In this document: positions 1 to 11,500 of the stretch, one piece after another
How the letters are laid out: every line of letters begins with the position of its first letter
How positions within the stretch are numbered: position 1 is the stretch's first letter
Source: Ilex aquifolium
Taxonomy: Eukaryota; Streptophyta; Magnoliopsida; Aquifoliales; Aquifoliaceae
Direction of reading: 5' to 3'
DNA length: 64,000 nt
NCBI GenBank assembly: GCA_951799425.1
Contig: OX637395.1
Coordinates: 36,604,323-36,668,322 of the forward strand
The notes under the pieces: generated by a model
Seen by the model: only the letters and a program-made list of their open reading frames with translations
Databases searched by the model: none
Told to the model about the DNA's origin: nothing
Translations under genes and position numbers: made by a program

Positions 1-299
1 ACATATGCACACACACACACACACATATATATAGATTCAATTTTAATGGTTGTTCCACATACTTGGGTTGGTTTACAAAGCTTCTATCTCTAGAATCTAA
101 AGGTAAAACTCTCACAAGAAATTAATATTGGTACATATTTCTGCCCCTTCCCCCTTAGGGCCTTAGCACCCAACTTCCTCCCCACTCAAACTCACTTTAA
201 CCAATCTAAACCCTTGTAGGCCAAGAGAATCAACGCCCTTACTGGAGCTTCATGTCCAATCTATCTGGTTGAGTTTAGGTTTCATTAGTAAATAGTGAG

Positions 300-540
300 T
301 ATGAGATGTTTTGAATATCTAAATAAGGTCATCAAATTAGGTACAAATAACATTTTCCTTCTTTTCAAGGGATTGGGGATATTTTTCAACCAGCAAAAGA
401 CACGCCTCGGTCAAGACCTCATTAGTTGCATCATTGCCCCTAAGTGCAAAGATAAGATCAATCAGAAACAAGTTAGCTTTTTTCCCCCCAAATGTACAAG
501 CTAGGATAGATTCGTTTTGTAGTTTAGTAACTTGCAAAAC
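300..540 (-). other. Short block of unknown nature, also present at 46725-46960
   Basis: The plus-strand text from about 300 to 520 is similar to about 46728-46935, including a shared 'gacacgcctcgg' core. It is separate from the main duplication. The minus strand is open for 66 codons here, but in the second copy the same frame is interrupted. It may be a relic of a host gene exon or of an unrecognised transposon. I do not recognise the translated sequence. Confidence 0.4.
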
Positions 541-1434
541 GAATCAGATGTATGCTTACTTATCCGCATATGAAGAGACTTTTTCTAGATTTGAGCTCGT
601 GACGCTTAAATGATAATAAAACCACCTTATCGCTACTTCAACACCCTTCTTTTACTGGCTAAAATTGATACATTGTGCAAATTAGTTATTGGCAGCAATA
701 ATATATATACAAATTTTCCGAATCAGTTGACACACTTGTGTTTTTAGTATTTATCGAATCTTATTATTGTATAAACAAATGGGTTGCTGACAAGGTTATC
801 AGATATTAAATCACAGTATATGGACGGGAGTGTGGCATCCACACGCAAGCCACATTAAAATAATCAAAATTATAGTCAGTCCAAACAAATTGTGGTCACT
901 CTCCATTTTTAAATGTTATTGACATCTTATGTGGAGACTTAATCAGGAAATTAATTCAATGTCGTAATTGAATTAATTGTGAATTCAAACGTTGGATGAA
1001 GCCCACTTGCAATCAAACAACTATAATTGATTAGGTTTCCAGAATAGGTTCAAATAGTATTTTTCTTTTTCAACATCTTCTTGATGTTTAAGCACAGATG
1101 AATCTTATACGTACTTTTATAAGTTTATAATTCAACTTTCTAACTGTAATATTATATAGATATATGTATATATACATACAAAATATTTATATATAATATA
1201 ATATATATTCTACATCTGGGGTTTGTACTCCTCATGCTAGTGATGCCCTAACTTACCATAATAGAGTGGTTGAAAAGAGAAAACAGATGCTGTGGGTATA
1301 TATATACTCCACCTGTTTGAGAAATTGTCAAAAAGAAGAGCATGTGGCTGCCACAGTCCCTAGGAATATTTAATTGGATTCTGCAGATCCAAAGTAAGCT
1401 TTAGCTTAGGCAGGTGGTGTGCATGGAATCCATC

Positions 1435-1442
1435 GTGTGTGT

Positions 1443-1473
<31 letters not shown>

Positions 1474-1479
1474 GGGGGG
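1435..1479. repeat. Compound (GT)n-(G)23 microsatellite
   Basis: A GT run (about 1435-1456) is followed by 23 uninterrupted G. The orthologous place in unit II (50593-50640) has a shorter GT run and 34 G. Such a G run can form a G-quadruplex and is also error-prone in sequencing. Confidence 0.9.
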
Positions 1480-2015
1480 TTGGGCATGGTCACCTTGGCC
1501 ACTACCTAGTTCCGTCACTGAATACGTGTGTCTTGCCGTCAAGATTGCAAATGAACCGAACTATCTAAAGCTCTTTCAAGTTCTTTTATTATAGTACCAA
1601 TAAATTTGGTTGAACAAACAGACGAGTTCGAAGAATGACTTTGTTCTACACACACACAGAAAAACGAGTCAGACTTGACCTTGAACTTAGGTTTAAGCTC
1701 AAATACGAGCTCGAGTTCGATTTGTTTAACCGAACCGAGTCAAACCAAATGTTTCAAAAAAAACAACGAACCAAACTTAGAACAAGATGTGTGAAGCTCC
1801 AACAACTTTCGAGCCATATCTATCAATGAACCAGTTGATGACGGGAGCAAGCTAGTGCTCCCTTGGTCAGTTCTTCGGTACCTGTTGGTATCTATAAGTA
1901 AGAAAATACTACAAAAATTGATATCATTGAGTATTAAATGTGTGAGAATCTCATATAGAAAAATAATATATATTTTTTTATATATTATGGATGGACTCAC
2001 TATTTATAACCTTTA

Positions 2016-2462
2016 TGTTTTGTTTGGTACGATGAAAAAAATGGAATGATAGAAAGTTGAAAGGATAGATAAAACATAATGTTTGGTAAGGAAGAAAAAT
2101 AAGAAAAATGAAAAAGTGGATGGATGAGCTTTCCTTCCAACTCACCAAAATCAATCCCTCCAAAATTGGAAGGAAAAATAGATGAAAAGTTAATTGTGTG
2201 TGTTGAAATGTATGTAATTTCATATATATATATAATGATAAAATATGTATTTATTTTTAAAAAATATATATATATAATATATCAAATATAAAAAAAATAC
2301 TTTTTCCATCTTACCAAACACAAAACAATTAATCTTTCTTATTTTTCATCCCTCTTACCAAACACAAAGGAGGGAATGAATGATTCATCCTTTGAAAGAT
2401 GAAAAATATATCACTCTCACTTTCAATCTTCCATTTTTCCATCCACCTTACCAAACGAACCA
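2016..2462. mobile_element. MITE, PIF/Harbinger type (447 bp)
   Basis: The ends are inverted repeats: TGTTTTGTTTGGTA on the left, and TGGTTCGTTTGGTA when the right end is read on the minus strand. The flanks are TTA and TAA here and TAA/TAA in the unit II copy (51166-51705). A TWA target site and a TTTGGTA end are typical of PIF/Harbinger (Tourist-like) MITEs. The interior is A/T rich with no coding capacity. It sits at the same place in both duplication units, so it inserted before the duplication. Confidence 0.75.
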
Positions 2463-3343
2463 TAAATTTTAGGCAAGTATGAATTCTCAATATATATATT
2501 AAGCCTTATTCACATGACTAAGTTTCATGTCTCTCAATAAGTGGTATTAGAGTCAACTCTAATAAGCAGTATAGTGTGTTGCTATTAATGATGACTCACA
2601 AGAACAATGGTAGGCTCTTGGTATTGAAGTTATGCAAACACAATTCACCCATAAAAAGGAGATCATTGAGCATTTCATGTGCAGAAATTCACATCGAATA
2701 AAAAAAAAAAATGAAAGTGTCCTAATATATTTATGAATGGACTCATTACCTATAGTTTTAAATTTTTCGATGTGCAAGTATTTCAGACATACATATCGAG
2801 TCTTTGTCTCAACCAACTTCATGCCTCCCAATAGATATATCTATAGTATGTTCTTATGATTTCTACAGGATTTTCCCTTTTTCACAATATCCTCATTAAC
2901 TCTTAGAGTGGTTCAGTTAATTAGTTTGACCTCTCATAATCCAAAGGTCATAGGTTCAATATTTTTTAAGAGTCAGTCACCCTTGTTCCTCAAGGACATG
3001 TTCTAAACCCGCTCGGACTATGGTGGCCAATATCCGAGCTTTCAAAGAAATAATCAGCACAAGTCTAAACATCCTGTAACCAAAAAAAAAATGGTAATCG
3101 ATCACCCATTATTTTATTGAACTCTCACATGCTAGATAAATAAGATAACATACTTACCAATAAAAATAAGACAAAATTAATGATGTGCATCCCAAAATTG
3201 TTCCTAAATTTTTGCCTCCTTATTGTGGATGGTTCAATTAACACACCCACTAGTTATTTTTTTCTATTATAGACTCACCGGTCCAACCATTTACACAAAT
3301 TTCGAAAATAAAATTTAATTTTTTTTAAAAAGTTAATAATATT
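2463..3343. other. Noncoding duplicated sequence with an empty insertion site
   Basis: No gene is seen. The sequence matches unit II at 51706-52141 plus 53255-53706. At 2903-2905 (TTA) it keeps the empty target site of the 1.1-kb Harbinger-type element present in unit II. Confidence 0.7.
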
Positions 3344-3943
3344 TGATGATACCAAAAATTGGCTAAGGTTAAGCTCGGACCAACCAGTTCGGACATCTAA
3401 ATTCATACCACACAACTCATGATAAGTAGCACGGTGTGCACAAGTCGATAATCTCCAGCAACGAGATTCTCGTGGGCATGATGACAGCGACAAGTGGCAC
3501 CTTCCAAAAGGCGCCCGTTACGAGTTACACGTGTAACTCGTAATGGGCTAACATCCTGGCAGATGAGTCGCAACCACCTCAACACTATCAACGCTAATTA
3601 CGCAAAGAGAGAATCGGTTACGAGGTGGCAAGGATCACGCAAGGCATCTGAAGACTATAAAATGGGGTCAAATCACTCAGAATGTATTCAAGCAATTATC
3701 TGCACAATTACCCTGTGTAATTTTCTCTCTTGATTAATAGAAAACTCTCCCAGGAGTAAGAGACTCCATTATAGTGAATTCGCGGAACTTCCAAGCTGAT
3801 GAACCACTATAAATCTTCTAACTACTGTTCTTCAAATTACGTTGCCTAACCACCAAGAGCTTAGGAGTTTTAACTGGACATTTCAGTGATTCCCAAACTT
3901 TTAAATAACATACTTCTGCTCAGCTGTATAGAACACACTATCA
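3344..3943. mobile_element. Solo LTR (600 bp)
   Basis: It begins TGATGATACC and ends CACTATCA (TG...CA), flanked by ATATT on the left and GTATT on the right, a near-perfect 5-bp target duplication. Inside is a TATA-like ACTATAAAATGG at about 3655. The unit II copy is 53707-54294. No internal retrotransposon domain flanks it, so it is read as a solo LTR. The superfamily is not determined. Confidence 0.65.
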
Positions 3944-3983
3944 GTATTGATACTCTTAATTTTGATGAGCCCTTTAACCCTAA

Positions 3984-4576
3984 GGGCATGTTTGGTATGT
4001 GGGATAAGGGAGGATTTGGAAGAAGGGTTGGAAATAAAAGTCCACAAAACCCATCAAACCTATGTTTGGCAACTACAATTCTAACTCAGGTTACCAAACT
4101 CAGCCCGCTTTAAGCCCACAATTTAAACTCATGTTCATGGGTTTCATGAAACCCGGTGGGGGGTGGGTTTCATATGGGGGTTAAAGGGTTGAACATACAA
4201 AATAACATTTATACCCTCATATAACTCATATACCCCAAATAATCAAATAATCAAATATTAAATCAAATAATCAAATATTTATACCCCAAATAATCAAATA
4301 TTAAAATAATCAAATATTTATACCCCAAATAATCAAATATTAAAATCATAAGGACACAAGAAAATGTACGTATACAAATATGTGTTTGGATTAGATAAGT
4401 TAAGGGACACAATAGTCATTTATATACAAATATATTATCATAATAGTGATATATCCGTGCGCATACCAAACATGGGTATGGACGGGATTGAATATTGAAT
4501 CTCATCTTTATAAATAGGTGTTTGATTTTGGATAAATCAATTCAAATCTCTCCCAAAAAATCAACCAAACAGACCC
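3984..4576. mobile_element. MITE, PIF/Harbinger Tourist-like, private to unit I (593 bp)
   Basis: The ends are GGGCATGTTTGGTATG and, read inward from the right, GGGTCTGTTTGGTTG. They are flanked by TAA on both sides (3981-3983 and 4577-4579). Unit II has the uninterrupted site 'accctaagagg' near 54330, so the filled/empty pair confirms the borders. It has no coding capacity. About 4195-4350 is a degenerate tandem repeat built on 'ccccaaataatcaaatatt'. Confidence 0.8.
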
Positions 4577-5087
4577 TAAGACGAAGTGGGTAAATATAAA
4601 CCAACTGGACAAAATGGTTGTCACAATGGTTTCCATTTATTCTATAAAACCACCCAGTTAGTGTATGAGGACATTTGAATAGTTGACTTTGACTATTATT
4701 TTAATCTTATACGTAAGAGGAAGTGTGGAATCCACACGAAAACCAAATTTTAAAGCTAAATGTCCCTTAGTGGATACCACGTAGTAGTGTTACATGATGT
4801 TTACGCCCAATAAAAAATTGTCAAAACACTTGTTTGTCAAATTCACATATTAATTTTTTCAAAAATAACATCAAACAGTTACGAATCTCATGTGCCATTT
4901 ATTTATAAATCAACCCACTGGACTGATTCATTCATGTGCCATTTATTACGAATCTCATATTTCAAGAGGTGTCCAACACCCAATGTTTAAAAAAAAGACA
5001 GTAAACTGAAGCTTATCAGGTATTTATTCGAATATACCAAGTTCATCGTTGGGTTGGGCACCCCATAGTCGCAAACACACCCACAAC

Positions 5088-5548
5088 TGATGCTCTCTCA
5101 GTCTCAGAGCTCAATCTTTGAGTACCTACAATATGGGATTATGTGTGATGCATACAACAAACTCTTTCCAGATCCCGTAATAACAAAAATTTTGTGCACT
5201 AAGTACGCCTTTTTTATGTGATGCCACTAAGCCACGAGGGCTCGTAGCAAGCCCTTCAGAGTATCTAGAATACTTTAGGCTTGACAAGCCCACACGTGTT
5301 AGACTAATGATCAGTAGTACAGTGCTAGTAATCATTTCCATCCCACTAATCATAAAACCACAATGCCATCCTCCTCTTCTATAGGCGGTTGTGCCAAGCT
5401 TAGTTGAAATTGAAAAAAAAAACGATTTGGGCTGGGACTTGGGCTGGAATGAGCATATCGCCTATCGGGCCAGTGGCATGGCAACACTGTGCCTGCTCAA
5501 TATCAGTCTGTTCTAAGATTGCCTATCAGAGGATTACCTGATGGTAAA
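5088..5548. other. Sequence unique to unit I, no gene seen
   Basis: This lies between the end of the unit I/II homology and the start of the SDC 3'-flank homology. About 5509-5556 is similar to the reverse complement of 56519-56562, a small inverted match discussed in the findings. Nothing coding is seen. Confidence 0.5.
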
Positions 5549-8500
5549 ACTATCAAGATTTGCTACAAATCAAGTTGTCTTGTAGGTCTGATTTCTGGGA
5601 ACTTTCTCACTTTGAAGATCCAAAACTCGCAACTTATCAAGCAACACACACACTTCACCAAGCAATGTTGGATATGATCACCACATTCAATGCTTCAATT
5701 TTACTACCAAACGGAGCATAAGATTTGCTACAAATCAAGCTTTCATGTAGGTCTGATTTCTGGGAATTTTCTCACTTTGATGATCCAAAACTCCAACTTA
5801 TCAAGCACAACACACACTTCACCAAGCAATGTTGGATATGATCACCACATTCATTGCTTCAATTTTACTAGAACCATGATAGAAAATACCTAGTATTTGG
5901 ACTTTCCCTAATAGCATACTAATTTGAGGTTTATAAAGTATGTCGCAACAAAAACATCTAGCATCTCATAGGAAAAGAACAATGTTGTTACAGACCAACA
6001 ACAAAGTGAAGTCACTTTGAAAGCACAGCAGATCCCACCTTTTCTGATACAAAATAAGGACCCAATATATATTGGATCGGTGAAAAAGACGGAAAGGGTG
6101 AGGCTCGAACATAGGTAGTTCACAGGGAAAGAGCACCGACCTCTAGCACTACAGCTCTCACTTGTGTAAAACACACAGACAATTCTCCTTACCTATATCA
6201 GATGCAACACAAGGGGATTGAAGCTTCCCATCTTTATACCATCCAGCACGTTGCTCAATGAGTTCATTCAAGAAATCGTCGAGCTTGTCAATAGTTATGT
6301 TGGGCATCACCACAACGTGAGCAATATTGCCTTGGCAAGCAAGCTGCCACTTGCGAACAAACTCCTCATCATGCGGGCGCTCGAACACAACGGTGCTGCT
6401 AAGTTCATTTAGCATTGCCCCAATTCCAGCATCTCTAAGGCGGTCTTTTAGTTAGTGCGCATTCCTGAGGCATTTCTGAACTTCTTTCTGGAACCCTCTG
6501 AATCTAACATGACAGGATTCGATTGCCACCCCTAATCTTAACCAGCACAAAAAAACAATTAGTCATTTTTATTTTCCATCCATCCAACCAAATACAAAGG
6601 AAGGAACATGTATCATTCCTACTTTCCATCTTTGAAGGATAGAAAATGTATCCCTCCTACTTTTCATCCTTCCTACCAAACGGAACATAAGATTTGCTAC
6701 AAATCAAGCTTTCATGTAGGTCTGATTTCTGAGAATTTTCTCACTTTGATGATCCAAAACTCCAACTTATCAAGCACAACACACTTCACCAAGCAATGTT
6801 GGATATGATCACCACATTCAATGCTTCAATTTTACTACCAAACGGAGCATAAGATTTGCTACAAATCAAGCTTTCATGTAGGTCTGATTTCTGGGAATTT
6901 TCTCACTTTGATGATCCAAAACTCCAACTTATCAAGCACAACACACACTTCACCAAGCAATGTTGGATATGATCACCACATTCATTGCTTCAATTTTACT
7001 AGAACCATGATAGAAAATACCTAGTATTTGGACTTTCCCTAATAGCATACTAATTTGAGGTTTATAAAGTATGTCGCAACAAAAACATCTAGCATCTCAT
7101 AGGAAAAGAACAATGTTGTTACAGACCAACAACAAAGTGAAGTCACTTTGAAAGCACAGCAGATCCCACCTTTTCTGATACAAAATAAGGACCCAATATA
7201 TATTGGATCGGTGAAAAAGACGGAAAGGGTGAGGCTCGAACATAGGTAGTTCACAGGGAAAGAGCACCGACCTCTAGCACTACAGCTCTCACTTGTGTAA
7301 AACACACAGACAATTCTCCTTACCTATATCAGATGCAACACAAGGGGATTGAAGCTTCCCATCTTTATACCATCCAGCACGTTGCTCAATGAGTTCATTC
7401 AAGAAATCGTCGAGCTTGTCAATAGTTATGTTGGGCATCACCACAACGTGAGCAATATTGCCTTGGCAAGCAAGCTGCCACTTGCGAACAAACTCCTCAT
7501 CATGCGGGCGCTCGAACACAACGGTGCTGCTAAGTTCATTTAGCATTGCCCCAATTCCAGCATCTCTAAGGCGGTCTTTTAGTTAGTGCGCATTCCTGAG
7601 GCATTTCTGAACTTCTTTCTGGAACCCTCTGAATCTAACATGACAGGATTCGATTGCCACCCCTAATCTTAACCAGCACAAAAAAACAATTAGTCATTTT
7701 TATTTTCCATCCATCCAACCAAATACAAAGGAAGGAACATGTATCATTCCTACTTTCCATCTTTGAAGGATAGAAAATGTATCCCTCCTACTTTTCATCC
7801 TTCCTACCAAACGGAACATAAGATTTGCTACAAATCAAGCTTTCATGTAGGTCTGATTTCTGAGAATTTTCTCACTTTGATGATCCAAAACTCCAACTTA
7901 TCAAGCACAACACACTTCACCAAGCAATGTTGGATATGATCACCACATTCAATGCTTCAATTTTACTACCAAACGGAGCATAAGATTTGCTACAAATCAA
8001 GCTTTCATGTAGGTCTGATTTCTGGGAATTTTCTCACTTTGATGATCCAAAACTCCAACTTATCAAGCACAACACACACTTCACCAAGCAATGTTGGATA
8101 TGATCACCACATTCATTGCTTCAATTTTACTAGAACCATGATAGAAAATACCTAGTATTTGGACTTTCCCTAATAGCATACTAATTTGAGGTTTATAAAG
8201 TATGTCGCAACAAAAACATCTAGCATCTCATAGGAAAAGAACAATGTTGTTACAGACCAACAACAAAGTGAAGTCACTTTGAAAGCACAGCAGATCCCAC
8301 CTTTTCTGATACAAAATAAGGACCCAATATATATTGGATCGGTGAAAAAGACGGAAAGGGTGAGGCTCGAACATAGGTAGTTCACAGGGAAAGAGCACCG
8401 ACCTCTAGCACTACAGCTCTCACTTGTGTAAAACACACAGACAATTCTCCTTACCTATATCAGATGCAACACAAGGGGATTGAAGCTTCCCATCTTTATA

Positions 8501-11500
8501 CCATCCAGCACGTTGCTCAATGAGTTCATTCAAGAAATCGTCGAGCTTGTCAATAGTTATGTTGGGCATCACCACAACGTGAGCAATATTGCCTTGGCAA
8601 GCAAGCTGCCACTTGCGAACAAACTCCTCATCATGCGGGCGCTCGAACACAACGGTGCTGCTAAGTTCATTTAGCATTGCCCCAATTCCAGCATCTCTAA
8701 GGCGGTCTTTTAGTTAGTGCGCATTCCTGAGGCATTTCTGAACTTCTTTCTGGAACCCTCTGAATCTAACATGACAGGATTCGATTGCCACCCCTAATCT
8801 TAACCAGCACAAAAAAACAATTAGTCATTTTTATTTTCCATCCATCCAACCAAATACAAAGGAAGGAACATGTATCATTCCTACTTTCCATCTTTGAAGG
8901 ATAGAAAATGTATCCCTCCTACTTTTCATCCTTCCTACCAAACGGAACATAAGATTTGCTACAAATCAAGCTTTCATGTAGGTCTGATTTCTGAGAATTT
9001 TCTCACTTTGATGATCCAAAACTCCAACTTATCAAGCACAACACACTTCACCAAGCAATGTTGGATATGATCACCACATTCAATGCTTCAATTTTACTAC
9101 CAAACGGAGCATAAGATTTGCTACAAATCAAGCTTTCATGTAGGTCTGATTTCTGGGAATTTTCTCACTTTGATGATCCAAAACTCCAACTTATCAAGCA
9201 CAACACACACTTCACCAAGCAATGTTGGATATGATCACCACATTCATTGCTTCAATTTTACTAGAACCATGATAGAAAATACCTAGTATTTGGACTTTCC
9301 CTAATAGCATACTAATTTGAGGTTTATAAAGTATGTCGCAACAAAAACATCTAGCATCTCATAGGAAAAGAACAATGTTGTTACAGACCAACAACAAAGT
9401 GAAGTCACTTTGAAAGCACAGCAGATCCCACCTTTTCTGATACAAAATAAGGACCCAATATATATTGGATCGGTGAAAAAGACGGAAAGGGTGAGGCTCG
9501 AACATAGGTAGTTCACAGGGAAAGAGCACCGACCTCTAGCACTACAGCTCTCACTTGTGTAAAACACACAGACAATTCTCCTTACCTATATCAGATGCAA
9601 CACAAGGGGATTGAAGCTTCCCATCTTTATACCATCCAGCACGTTGCTCAATGAGTTCATTCAAGAAATCGTCGAGCTTGTCAATAGTTATGTTGGGCAT
9701 CACCACAACGTGAGCAATATTGCCTTGGCAAGCAAGCTGCCACTTGCGAACAAACTCCTCATCATGCGGGCGCTCGAACACAACGGTGCTGCTAAGTTCA
9801 TTTAGCATTGCCCCAATTCCAGCATCTCTAAGGCGGTCTTTTAGTTAGTGCGCATTCCTGAGGCATTTCTGAACTTCTTTCTGGAACCCTCTGAATCTAA
9901 CATGACAGGATTCGATTGCCACCCCTAATCTTAACCAGCACAAAAAAACAATTAGTCATTTTTATTTTCCATCCATCCAACCAAATACAAAGGAAGGAAC
10001 ATGTATCATTCCTACTTTCCATCTTTGAAGGATAGAAAATGTATCCCTCCTACTTTTCATCCTTCCTACCAAACGGAACATAAGATTTGCTACAAATCAA
10101 GCTTTCATGTAGGTCTGATTTCTGAGAATTTTCTCACTTTGATGATCCAAAACTCCAACTTATCAAGCACAACACACTTCACCAAGCAATGTTGGATATG
10201 ATCACCACATTCAATGCTTCAATTTTACTACCAAACGGAGCATAAGATTTGCTACAAATCAAGCTTTCATGTAGGTCTGATTTCTGGGAATTTTCTCACT
10301 TTGATGATCCAAAACTCCAACTTATCAAGCACAACACACACTTCACCAAGCAATGTTGGATATGATCACCACATTCATTGCTTCAATTTTACTAGAACCA
10401 TGATAGAAAATACCTAGTATTTGGACTTTCCCTAATAGCATACTAATTTGAGGTTTATAAAGTATGTCGCAACAAAAACATCTAGCATCTCATAGGAAAA
10501 GAACAATGTTGTTACAGACCAACAACAAAGTGAAGTCACTTTGAAAGCACAGCAGATCCCACCTTTTCTGATACAAAATAAGGACCCAATATATATTGGA
10601 TCGGTGAAAAAGACGGAAAGGGTGAGGCTCGAACATAGGTAGTTCACAGGGAAAGAGCACCGACCTCTAGCACTACAGCTCTCACTTGTGTAAAACACAC
10701 AGACAATTCTCCTTACCTATATCAGATGCAACACAAGGGGATTGAAGCTTCCCATCTTTATACCATCCAGCACGTTGCTCAATGAGTTCATTCAAGAAAT
10801 CGTCGAGCTTGTCAATAGTTATGTTGGGCATCACCACAACGTGAGCAATATTGCCTTGGCAAGCAAGCTGCCACTTGCGAACAAACTCCTCATCATGCGG
10901 GCGCTCGAACACAACGGTGCTGCTAAGTTCATTTAGCATTGCCCCAATTCCAGCATCTCTAAGGCGGTCTTTTAGTTAGTGCGCATTCCTGAGGCATTTC
11001 TGAACTTCTTTCTGGAACCCTCTGAATCTAACATGACAGGATTCGATTGCCACCCCTAATCTTAACCAGCACAAAAAAACAATTAGTCATTTTTATTTTC
11101 CATCCATCCAACCAAATACAAAGGAAGGAACATGTATCATTCCTACTTTCCATCTTTGAAGGATAGAAAATGTATCCCTCCTACTTTTCATCCTTCCTAC
11201 CAAACGGAACATAAGATTTGCTACAAATCAAGCTTTCATGTAGGTCTGATTTCTGAGAATTTTCTCACTTTGATGATCCAAAACTCCAACTTATCAAGCA
11301 CAACACACTTCACCAAGCAATGTTGGATATGATCACCACATTCAATGCTTCAATTTTACTACCAAACGGAGCATAAGATTTGCTACAAATCAAGCTTTCA
11401 TGTAGGTCTGATTTCTGGGAATTTTCTCACTTTGATGATCCAAAACTCCAACTTATCAAGCACAACACACACTTCACCAAGCAATGTTGGATATGATCAC

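Larger units (their letters stand above)
1..5087 (+). repeat. Segmental duplication, left part of unit I
   Basis: This stretch is collinear with 50055-55326. Landmarks occur in the same order in both: the CA/TA repeat at the start, the GT-then-G tract, a MITE, a solo LTR and the text ending at the 'cccacaact' stretch near 5087/55326. Unit II lacks the part corresponding to about 200-1105. Apart from the listed mobile elements I see no gene in it. The homology may extend left of the window, because position 1 is already inside the match. Confidence 0.85.
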
